Source of the DNA: Burkholderiales bacterium
GTDB taxonomy: Bacteria; Pseudomonadota; Gammaproteobacteria; Burkholderiales; Burkholderiaceae_F
Assembly: GCA_021298875.1 (NCBI GenBank)
Contig: JAJTHJ010000089.1
Location: 1 to 12,081, forward strand
Direction of reading: 5' to 3'
Length of the DNA stretch: 12,081 nucleotides
Position 1 is the stretch's first letter. Each line of letters begins with the position of its first letter. A program made the translations under genes and the position numbers. Below, piece after piece: positions 1 through 5,876 of the stretch. The notes beneath the pieces are model-generated. The model was not told the DNA's origin. It searched no databases and saw only the letters and a list, made by a program, of their open reading frames with translations.

Positions 1-2
1 AG

Positions 3-356
3 GGCGCGGCGCGCCCGCCGCGCGCCCGCGCTACCGAGGGCAGTGACGCGGCCGATCCCTATCAGCGCGCCCGGCGACCGTATCGCGGCGCGAGCGAGGC
101 CGGCGAGCGGTTCGAGCGACGCAGCGACGACCGCGGCGAAGGCCGCGCCTTCACCGTCAACCTGGACCCGGATGTATCCAAGGTGTTTCGCGGCGACGCC
201 TCGGTCAACAAGGCGCTGCGGCTGGTGATCCAGTTGATGCAGGTCGTGCAGGGTCCACCGCCGCGCCGCCGCGAGTACGACGCCGATCGCCCGCGCCCGC
301 CGCGCGACACGGAACGTCGGCCAGCGCCCGCACGCTTCGAGTCAGACGACGAGTAA
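3..356 (+). CDS. C-terminal part of an unrecognised Arg/Asp-rich protein (5' end outside window)
   Basis: The frame is open from the first bases of the window to a TAA at 354-356, giving about 117 residues of a partial protein. The N-terminal visible part is rich in Arg, Asp, Gly and Pro and looks disordered. The only ordered-looking block is near the middle (FTVNLDPDVSKVF followed by an amphipathic stretch ending LRLVIQLMQVVQ), predicted as a short strand plus helix. Its shape (strand, 'DPDV..VF', 'SVNKALR') loosely recalls ribbon-helix-helix type segments, but that is only an impression. The tail is again basic and acidic and ends SDDE. I do not recognise the family. Codon use with strong G/C third positions and the ordered block support a real gene, convergent with the yjdF-like gene downstream. 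Confidence 0.6.
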   Translation, partial: GAARPPRARATEGSDAADPYQRARRPYRGASEAGERFERRSDDRGEGRAFTVNLDPDVSKVFRGDASVNKALRLVIQLMQVVQGPPPRRREYDADRPRPPRDTERRPAPARFESDDE

Positions 357-483
357 GCCCGACAGACCCGCTGAACAAGGTACTGCGCGGTCCTCCAACC
401 CTGCGGTGCCCGCCGTACTCCGCTATACGGGTGCGCTCCTTGGGTCGGACTTGGGCCGCTCGCTACGCTTCTTGAGTGTTTCC
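357..483. other. Intergenic region between convergent genes, imperfect inverted repeat
   Basis: This is the 127-bp spacer between the TAA of the unknown gene and the TAG of the yjdF-like gene. An imperfect inverted repeat is visible: GGTACTGCGCGG near 380-391 against CCGCCGTACTCC near 411-422, so the GTAC and CCGC blocks can pair with small offsets. A short direct repeat (TTGGGTCGGAC / TTGGGCCG) lies around 441-464. Neither hairpin is followed by a clean T-tract, so I do not call a terminator, although one is expected here. I see no credible small ORF. Confidence 0.35.
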
Positions 484-1125
484 CTATCGGCGCGCCACGG
501 TCGCCAACTGCCGGTCGTGCAGGCGCGTGAGCGTGAGCATCGCCACTGTCGCGCCGATCAGCGCGAGCAGCATGTCCGACTGCGTATCCCACGGATCGCC
601 CTGGGTGCCGAGGAACTCGTCGGCGCCCTGGCCCAGAGCCAGCGCCGACCACCACTCGATTAGCTCGTAGAGCGCGCTGATCGCCAGCGCCACGCAGATG
701 CACAAGAAGGCGGTCATCTTGCCGGCCCGCACATAGGCGCCGCGCAGCAGGATCTCGCGCGCCACCATCGCCGGCACCAGCCCCTGCATGAAGTGGCCGA
801 GCTTGTCGTAGGGGTTGCGCGACAGATGCAGCAGCTCCTGCACCCAGAAGCCCGCCGGCACCCGCGCATAGGTGTAGGCGCCACCGAGCATCAGCACCAG
901 CGCCTGCGCGAAGATCAGCAGATACAGCAAGGTGGTCAGCGGATAGCGCCGGTAAGTCGCCACCAGCAGCGGTGCTGCGATCAGCACCGGCAGCACCTCC
1001 AGAACCCACGTCAGCCGGTCATACGGGCGCCAGCCGGATGCAGCCAGCGCGATCAGCGTTGCCGCCAGGAGTGCCCAGTGCATGGGGGCGGGGTCGCTGT
1101 TCTGTGGCGGGCTCGGGGCGCTCAT
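484..1125 (-). CDS. yjdF: YjdF/DUF2238 family inner-membrane protein
   Basis: This is a 213-residue hydrophobic protein of the DUF2238 (YjdF-like) family, whose biochemical role is unknown. Several membrane helices are visible at about residues 17-30, 40-56, 62-82, 114-128, 138-157 and 185-199. The family signature is clear: NPYDKLGHFMQG (104-115), YELIEWW (153-159) and the loop DEFLGTQGDPWDTQSDM (169-185), with conserved Asp, His, Glu and Trp between helices. The start at 1125 is preferred over an upstream ATG at 1188 because a GGAGGA lies 5 nt before it and the extra 21 residues would be basic and atypical. The gene is divergent from glpK and convergent with the unknown gene. Function cannot be inferred from the neighbours. 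The family call is confident; the symbol is only a family label. Confidence 0.85.
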   Translation of the reverse strand: MSAPSPPQNSDPAPMHWALLAATLIALAASGWRPYDRLTWVLEVLPVLIAAPLLVATYRRYPLTTLLYLLIFAQALVLMLGGAYTYARVPAGFWVQELLHLSRNPYDKLGHFMQGLVPAMVAREILLRGAYVRAGKMTAFLCICVALAISALYELIEWWSALALGQGADEFLGTQGDPWDTQSDMLLALIGATVAMLTLTRLHDRQLATVARR

Positions 1126-1159
1126 GTCGTTCCTCCGGGGCGGGTTGGCGTGGCAAAGC

Positions 1160-1176
1160 GCCGGCAGTCTGCCGGC
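1160..1176. repeat. Perfect 7-bp inverted repeat in the yjdF-glpK divergent region
   Basis: GCCGGCA, a GTC loop and TGCCGGC form a perfect dyad. It lies just upstream of a TATAGT box (1193-1198), about where a -35 element would be for glpK, and about 35-50 nt upstream of the yjdF-like start on the other strand. It could be an operator serving either divergent gene or simply a GC-rich hairpin in the yjdF leader. No known operator consensus is recognised. Confidence 0.4.
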
Positions 1177-1192
1177 TGCGGCAGGCAACGTC

Positions 1193-1198
1193 TATAGT
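1193..1198 (+). promoter_or_regulatory. Possible -10 box for glpK (TATAGT)
   Basis: TATAGT matches five of six bases of the sigma-70 -10 consensus and sits 29 nt before the glpK ATG. No good -35 hexamer occurs 16-18 nt upstream; the inverted repeat at 1160-1176 occupies that place, which would fit an activator- or repressor-dependent promoter. A GAGG at about 1219-1222 serves as ribosome binding site. Confidence 0.35.
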
Positions 1199-1227
1199 CG
1201 TCGCGATCCTTCGCCGCGAGGCTGCCG

Positions 1228-2736
1228 ATGTCGCGTTTCGTTCTCGCTCTCGACCAGGGGACCACCAGCTCGCGGGCGATTCTGTTCGACCGCGCCGGGT
1301 TGCCGGTGGCCAGCGCCCAGCAGGAGTTCCGGCAGTTCTTTCCCCAGCCCGGCTGGGTCGAACACGATCCGCAGGAGATCTGGTCGAGCCAGCTCGCCTG
1401 TGCGCAGCGGGCGCTGGCACAGGCCAGCGCCGCCGCTGCTGACGTCGCGGCGATTGGCATCGCCAATCAGCGAGAGACGACCGTATTGTGGGGAGCGCAC
1501 CACGGGGCGGCCTCTTGCGGCTGCCATCGTCTGGCAGGATCGGCGCACCGCGGATGCCTGCGCGCGACTGCGTGCGGAAGGCGCCGAGCCGATGGTGGCC
1601 GACAAGACCGGTCTGCTGCTCGACCCGTACTTCTCAGGCACCAAGCTCGCCTGGCTGCTCGACCGCGTTCCCGGGGCACGGGCCGCGGCTGAACGCGGTG
1701 AACTTGCCTTCGGCACCATCGACACCTGGCTGCTGTGGAACCTCACCGGCGGCGCGGTGCACGCCACCGATCCGGGCAACGCCTTGCGCACCTTGCTCTT
1801 CAACCTGCGCACGCTCGACTGGGACGACGAACTGCTGCGCCTGCACGACGTGCCGCGCGCGGTGTTGCCGGCGATCGTCCCCTCCAGCGGAGTCGTCGGC
1901 CACACGCGCGCCGAGCTGCTCGGCCGCGCGATTCCCGTCGCCGGACTCGCCGGCGACCAGCAGGCTGCGCTCTTTGGCCAGGCCTGTTTCGCACCGGGCA
2001 TGGCCAAAAACACCTACGGCACCGGCTGCTTCGTGTTGCTCAACACCGGTGCGGCGCCAAAGCGATCGGCCAACAAGCTGCTGACCACCGTGGGGTGGAC
2101 GCTGGACGAAGGCGGCCGTCGCCGCACCACGTACTGCCTCGAAGGCAGCATCTTCGTTGGCGGTGCGCTGGTGCAGTGGCTGCGCGACGGCCTCGGCATC
2201 ATCGAGCGGTCGGACGAGGTCGAGGCCCTCGCGCGGCAGGTGCCCGACGCTGGCGGCGTCGTCCTCGTGCCGGCCTTCACCGGCCTGGGGGCGCCGTATT
2301 GGGACCCGGACGCGCGCGGCCGCGCGGCCTGCTGATCGGCCTGACCCGCGGGACCACGCGCGCGCACGTGGCGCGGGCGGCGCTGGAAGCCATCGCTCTG
2401 CAATCGGCCGAGGTACTGGAAGCGATGCAGCGCGACGCGGCGGCGCCGCTGACCGAACTGCGTGTGGACGGAGGTGCCGCGCGCATCGATCTGTTGATGC
2501 AGTTGCAGGCCGATGCGATCGGCGAGACTGTCGTACGTCCCGCGGTCAACGAGACCACAGCGCTGGGTGCCGCGTATCTCGCCGGCCTGGGTGTCGGCTT
2601 TTGGTCGAGCGAACGAGAACTCGCCAAACTGTGGCGCGCCGAACGGCGCTTTGTGCCTGGCCCCGCCGAGGAGACCCGCGTCGCCCACCTCGCGCGCTGG
2701 CGCGAGGCTGTCGCCCGCTGCCGAAACTGGGCACAA
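1228..2736 (+). pseudogene. glpK: Glycerol kinase, interrupted by two frameshifts and lacking a stop codon
   Basis: GlpK phosphorylates glycerol with ATP to glycerol-3-phosphate in the cytoplasm. Three segments in three frames line up end to end as one enzyme. From 1228, MSRFVLALDQGTTSSRAILF (the N-terminal FGGY ATP-binding loop) runs to TTVLW. From 1493 the frame continues ERTTGRPLAAAIVWQDRRTA and includes FGTIDTWLLWNLTGG, AGDQQAALFGQ (catalytic Asp) and KNTYGTGCF, up to APYWDPDARG at 2320. From 2329 it continues LLIGLTRGTT, LRVDGGAA, TTALGAAYLAGLGVGFW, to about W at 2728. The total is about 498 residues, close to the usual 500. The first break is one extra G in GGGG (1490-1493). The second is an exact 8-bp tandem duplication (2313-2328). 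The last frame has no stop at the expected end and runs through the terminator. No active-site motif is missing, so this is a recent pseudogene or an assembly artefact. No glpF or glpD lies nearby. Confidence 0.9.
2313..2328 (+). repeat. 8-bp perfect tandem duplication (CGCGCGGC x2) inside glpK
   Basis: CGCGCGGC occurs twice head to tail. Removing one copy converts the frame from ...DARG-RAAC-stop to ...DARGLLIGLTRG, which is the conserved glycerol kinase sequence around the 'APYWD..ARG..GLTRG' motif. The second copy is therefore an insertion, probably a replication slippage product, and not part of the ancestral gene. Confidence 0.9.
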
Positions 2737-2763
2737 AAAAAGCCGCCCCGAAGGGCGGCTTTT
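2735..2763. terminator. Bidirectional Rho-independent terminator between glpK and porin 1
   Basis: An 11-bp perfect stem AAAAGCCGCCC (2738-2748) pairs with GGGCGGCTTTT (2753-2763) around a CGAA loop. Read on the minus strand the loop is UUCG closed by C-G, the very stable C(UUCG)G tetraloop, and the hairpin is followed by seven T. This makes it a strong terminator for the porin, whose TAA is 22 nt before it. Read on the plus strand the T-tail is only TTTT, enough to serve glpK as well. The glpK reading frame passes into the stem without a stop. Confidence 0.9.
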
Positions 2764-2784
2764 GCTGCAAAACGCGCGAGGCGC

Positions 2785-3978
2785 TTAGAAGCGGTGGTTC
2801 AGACCAACCGCGAACTGGTCGCGGTCGATCACATTGTTGATGTTCTGAGCCGTCTGGCCGGGGACGTTGGAGACATTGCCGTCATAGGCACGCTGACCGT
2901 AACCCAGGTAAACGCGAGTGCGGTTGGAGAGGTCGTAACCCCAGCCAATGCCCCAGACGTAGTAATCAGGCTCCCAGCCTACGAGAACACCATTCGCTGC
3001 TTGACGCTGGATGTTCTTGGCATCCGAGTACTGGTACGACGCACGGATGGAGCCGAACTTGTTACCGAGGATCGGAACGGTCAAACCCAGCATCCACGCG
3101 GTGTTGTCGTAGTTGCCGATGGCATCGGGGATCGGCAGCAGCGACCCGCCGACGTTGCCGGTGTTGAGCGTGGAAATGGCCGTTTGGTCCGCATAAGCAG
3201 CCGCAACCTTGACGATCTTGAAGTCATAGGTGGCGCCAATTTGCAGGTGCTTCTGATCCGGCTTGCCGACTTGAGCGGAAGTGCCCGACGACGGGTTGCC
3301 GACGATGTCATACGTCACTGCGACGTACAGGCCGCCCAGACCGCTGAAGGACGCGCCCAGCGCGGTCGCCGTGGTGTTGGTGCTGTTGGGCGCGGTCTCT
3401 TGCGTATTGATGTTCCAGGAGTACGCACCGCCCAGCTTGAAGCCCGCCCAGGTGGGGCTGACGTACGCGAGCGCGTTATCGACGCGCAGCGCATTGGCAG
3501 AGATGAAGGTCGAACCCAAGCCGTTGATACCCCAGCCAGTCTCGAACGGATCGATCGAGCCAAACATGTCGAAAGCGCCGGTACCGGACGAGAACGTGGC
3601 GAGACGGCCGGCCACCAACGAGCCCCAATTGCTAGAGAGACCAGCGTAGGCTTGGCGACCGAAGATGCGGCCACCCTGAGCGAGGGTGCCGGTGTCGATG
3701 TCAAAGCCCATTTCCAACTGGAAAATCGCGTTCAAGCCGTCGCTGATCTTTTCCGAACCGCGCACACCCCAGCGATTGCCGTTCCAGTAACCGCCTTGGA
3801 CTCCGGAAACGCTGCCGTCCCGGATCACGCGCTGACCATTGACGGTGCCCGCGTCGTATCCCTGCTTGTTCCACTGATAGCCGACGTCCAGCCACCCGTA
3901 CATGGTGACGCTGGACTGAGCGCTGGCCGAACCGGCTAAGGCGCCGAGTACTGCTAGAGCGAGAAGACTTTTTTTCAT
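2785..3978 (-). CDS. Outer-membrane porin, trimeric beta-barrel, Gram-negative porin family (porin 1)
   Basis: This is a 397-residue general porin of the betaproteobacterial OmpC-like family, forming water-filled diffusion channels in the outer membrane. A signal peptide MKKSLLALAVLGALAGSASA is cleaved before Q21. The mature protein begins SSVTMYGWLDVGYQWN, the typical first strand. The block RWGVRGSEKISDGLNAIFQLEMGFDIDTG and then IFGRQAYAGLSSNWGSLVAGR are family hallmarks around the constriction loop. Alternating beta-strands continue to the end FAVGLNHRF with the C-terminal Phe needed for BAM-dependent assembly. The start at 3978 is chosen over 3990 because it gives a clean signal peptide and has GGAG 8 nt upstream (TTGGAGATATAC-ATG). 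The gene has its own terminator downstream and a leader of up to about 200 nt upstream, separate from porin 2. Substrate specificity cannot be read from the sequence. Confidence 0.95.
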   Translation of the reverse strand: MKKSLLALAVLGALAGSASAQSSVTMYGWLDVGYQWNKQGYDAGTVNGQRVIRDGSVSGVQGGYWNGNRWGVRGSEKISDGLNAIFQLEMGFDIDTGTLAQGGRIFGRQAYAGLSSNWGSLVAGRLATFSSGTGAFDMFGSIDPFETGWGINGLGSTFISANALRVDNALAYVSPTWAGFKLGGAYSWNINTQETAPNSTNTTATALGASFSGLGGLYVAVTYDIVGNPSSGTSAQVGKPDQKHLQIGATYDFKIVKVAAAYADQTAISTLNTGNVGGSLLPIPDAIGNYDNTAWMLGLTVPILGNKFGSIRASYQYSDAKNIQRQAANGVLVGWEPDYYVWGIGWGYDLSNRTRVYLGYGQRAYDGNVSNVPGQTAQNINNVIDRDQFAVGLNHRF

Positions 3979-4192
3979 GTATATCTCCAAGTGATCGAGA
4001 AGAAAAATTCAGGCTTCCATCCGAGCTACCCAACCGCCCCCGGCGGGGCCGGCTCAAATGCGTTCTTGCCTCTGGAAGCTAATTGAATTCTTTCAGAAAG
4101 CGATCACGGGAGGAAGCTTCGCCTCCCGTGGCGGCAGGGTTTTGGGCCAGATGTCGGTTCGGCGCAACATGCCGCGATCATGCGGGAGGATG
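3979..4192 (-). promoter_or_regulatory. Leader/promoter region of porin 1
   Basis: This is the spacer between the porin 2 terminator and the porin 1 start. It must contain the porin 1 promoter on the minus strand, but I cannot pick a convincing -35/-10 pair. Two hairpins are visible: a perfect 9-bp one at 4105-4130, and a GC-rich one around 4036-4050 (GCCCC/GGGGC) close to the coding start. Porin leaders are common small-RNA targets, which is general knowledge; no sRNA site is identified here. Confidence 0.4.
4105..4130. repeat. Perfect 9-bp inverted repeat between the two porin genes
   Basis: CACGGGAGG (4105-4113) pairs with CCTCCCGTG (4122-4130) around an 8-nt loop containing a HindIII-like AAGCTT. 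No T-tract follows in either direction within 8 nt, so it is not a standard terminator. It may be a second, backup hairpin for porin 2 transcripts, part of the porin 1 leader, or an operator. Confidence 0.45.
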
Positions 4193-4222
4193 AAAAAGCA
4201 TACGGGGCGCCGAAGCGCCCCG
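4193..4222 (-). terminator. Rho-independent terminator of porin 2
   Basis: On the minus strand CGGGGCGC-UUCG-GCGCCCCG forms an 8-bp stem with a C(UUCG)G tetraloop (4203-4222), followed after a 5-nt gap by TTTTT (4193-4197). A weaker 6-bp hairpin (4228-4243, TCCCGC/GCGGGA) lies between it and the porin 2 stop. The same tetraloop design is used after porin 1. Confidence 0.75.
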
Positions 4223-4244
4223 CTTGATCCCGCAAGAGCGGGAC

Positions 4245-5735
4245 CTAGAAAGAGTGCCGCAAGCCAATCTGCAGGGCGCTCGTGTTGGCCCCGTCGCTCG
4301 TGGCCCAGCCGCCTGCATAGCCGGCTGCGCCTGGCGTCACGCGAGCTTGACCGGAATTGTTCATCCAAGCATAGGCGCCGTAGAGTTGCGTGCGCAGGGA
4401 CAGGTTGTAGAAATATGCGAGCGCATAGTGGTTGACCTTGGCGTCATCCGTGGCCCACGCACTGCGCGCGGTGTCGGTGGCAAAGTTGGCCGCGGCGTTC
4501 AGAGTGCCGGGACCCACCTGCCAAGTCGCACCGAGGTGGTAAATCTGTCCATCGGTGGGGCCGACAAAGCCGCGCGAACCGTCTGCGTCCCAAAGGTTGA
4601 TTTGCAGGGTGCTGAGGATGTTCGTAATCGAGGTCAGGTTTCCGCCCGTCGCGACGACGATGTTCTGAACGTCCTGCGGCGACAGGATCGGGTTCTCGTT
4701 CTTCCGGTCCATGTACTGCGCAAACAGCTTAACCAAGCCCAAGGTGACCGTGCCGCCCACGTTGAGGGTCTGCAAACCGACCGAGCGGGAGGTCTGTTGA
4801 TACGGCACGACGTAGTTTTGCTGATAGCCGATACCCAGGCCAAACATCGGCGTGTAGTACTGGAAATTGGCGCCCCAGAAGTCGTCGCCGCCGGTGGGCG
4901 CGTTGACGCGCTCTTGGCGCGTGGGTACGGGGGTGGCGCCTTCGGAGCCGCCGAAGCCATACATGGCCGAAAGGACAAACCCCTTCAACTCGGCCCGGTA
5001 CTGAATGGAGTTATTGGCGCGAATGTTGATGACCGAGTAGCCTTGGCCCAACTGCCCGGCCGTCGAATCGGCAAAGGCATTGAAGCGGTTCAGGATCTCA
5101 TAGCCCGGCGTGTACTGCCGCCCCATGAGAACTGCGCCGAAGGGCGTGACCAGACCGAGGAACGCCTGCCGGTCGAAGATCGCGTTGGCGCTGTTCACCG
5201 TCGTAACCGCCTGCAGCAAGCTCTGGTTAACCGAATTGATGCCGAGCAAGACCGACTGGTAGGCCGTGCTTGTTGGCGGCGCGATCGCCGATACCGGAGG
5301 CAGTACCGTGACGCCTTGGCAAGACGGGCCAGTGACCGCCGGCGCGGTCGCCGATGTGGTGTAACTCTGCGTGCCGCAGTAAAAAATCGGCGCGCGATTG
5401 CTATTGCTGCCGGTATCCAGTTCGAGCCGCATTTCGAGCGCAAAGATCGCCCGATAGCCGTTGCCCATGTCCTCGGATCCGCTAACGCCCAAGCGCGATC
5501 CGGCGGACATCCCGCTTTGCAAGCGGGTGAGGCTCAGACTGCCGGCATCGACGTACTCGATACCGCCGTCGACCAGACCGTAAAGGGTCACTCGGGACGG
5601 GCCCACGGCCAGATTGGTGTCGGCCAGGGGAATGCGGTCCGGCGCCCCGATTTTTTCTTGCGGGACGGGCGTGGACTGCGCAAAGGCGGTCGGGAAGACG
5701 GCGCTCAGGGCGACCGCGAGCAGGGACTTGCGCAT
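4245..5735 (-). CDS. Outer-membrane porin with expanded loop (porin 2)
   Basis: This is a 496-residue porin of the same family as porin 1 but about 100 residues longer. A signal peptide MRKSLLAVALSAVFPTAFA is cleaved before Q20. A Pro-rich linker of about 28 residues follows before the first strand VTLYGLVDGGIEY. The hallmark SRLGVSGSEDMGNGYRAIFALEMRLELDTG (about 80-109) is normal. In porin 1 only about 8 residues link this to IFGRQ; here about 75 residues (111-185) intervene, with cysteines at about 120 and 139, before IFDRQAFLGLVTPFGAVLMGRQ. A further Asn/Ser-rich insertion follows DRKNENPILSPQ. The protein ends TSALQIGLRHSF with terminal Phe. Start 5735 has AAGGAGA 7 nt upstream; an ATG at 5768 would spoil the signal peptide. 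It probably forms a trimeric pore; the ligand is unknown. Confidence 0.93.
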   Translation of the reverse strand: MRKSLLAVALSAVFPTAFAQSTPVPQEKIGAPDRIPLADTNLAVGPSRVTLYGLVDGGIEYVDAGSLSLTRLQSGMSAGSRLGVSGSEDMGNGYRAIFALEMRLELDTGSNSNRAPIFYCGTQSYTTSATAPAVTGPSCQGVTVLPPVSAIAPPTSTAYQSVLLGINSVNQSLLQAVTTVNSANAIFDRQAFLGLVTPFGAVLMGRQYTPGYEILNRFNAFADSTAGQLGQGYSVINIRANNSIQYRAELKGFVLSAMYGFGGSEGATPVPTRQERVNAPTGGDDFWGANFQYYTPMFGLGIGYQQNYVVPYQQTSRSVGLQTLNVGGTVTLGLVKLFAQYMDRKNENPILSPQDVQNIVVATGGNLTSITNILSTLQINLWDADGSRGFVGPTDGQIYHLGATWQVGPGTLNAAANFATDTARSAWATDDAKVNHYALAYFYNLSLRTQLYGAYAWMNNSGQARVTPGAAGYAGGWATSDGANTSALQIGLRHSF

Positions 5736-5757
5736 GAATCTGTCTCCTTTTGGTCTT

Positions 5758-5786
5758 TTGAGCAACAACCTGCGGGTAAGGATAAA
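5758..5786 (+). promoter_or_regulatory. Candidate sigma-70 promoter for coq7
   Basis: TTGAGC (5758-5763) and GATAAA (5781-5786) are 17 nt apart, each matching four of six consensus bases. It would give a leader of about 85 nt before the coq7 ATG and lies within the divergent porin 2 upstream region. The match is modest and chance occurrence is possible. Confidence 0.28.
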
Positions 5787-5876
5787 CTCGCTGAAGCCGC
5801 TTGCTACATCGGCAGCGAATGACGGCGCGCCGAGGGGGGCAGTTCGTAACCTTTTCGCAACAGAACGTTTCCGCTT

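Noticed and set aside
357..483. tRNA or small structured RNA in the yjdF downstream spacer
   Set aside because: The inverted repeat is imperfect, and no cloverleaf, T-loop (GGTTCGA) motif or CCA end could be found.
62..1009. 315-codon minus-strand open frame overlapping yjdF
   Set aside because: It is out of frame with the recognised DUF2238 protein. The translation is low-complexity Ala/Arg/Gly, typical of a shadow frame in GC-rich DNA.
1487..1495. Programmed ribosomal frameshifting in glpK
   Set aside because: There is no slippery heptamer or downstream pseudoknot-like element. Glycerol kinase is not known to use frameshifting, and the second break is a duplication with an immediate stop.
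2735..2763. Possible palindromic repeat element (REP-like) between glpK and porin 1
   Set aside because: The stem with flanking A/T tracts is positioned right after the porin stop and fits a bidirectional terminator. No second copy is seen in the window.
4224..5822. 532-codon plus-strand open frame across porin 2
   Set aside because: It is exactly complementary to the porin 2 codons. The minus strand has a signal peptide, porin motifs, ribosome binding site and terminator; the plus strand has none.
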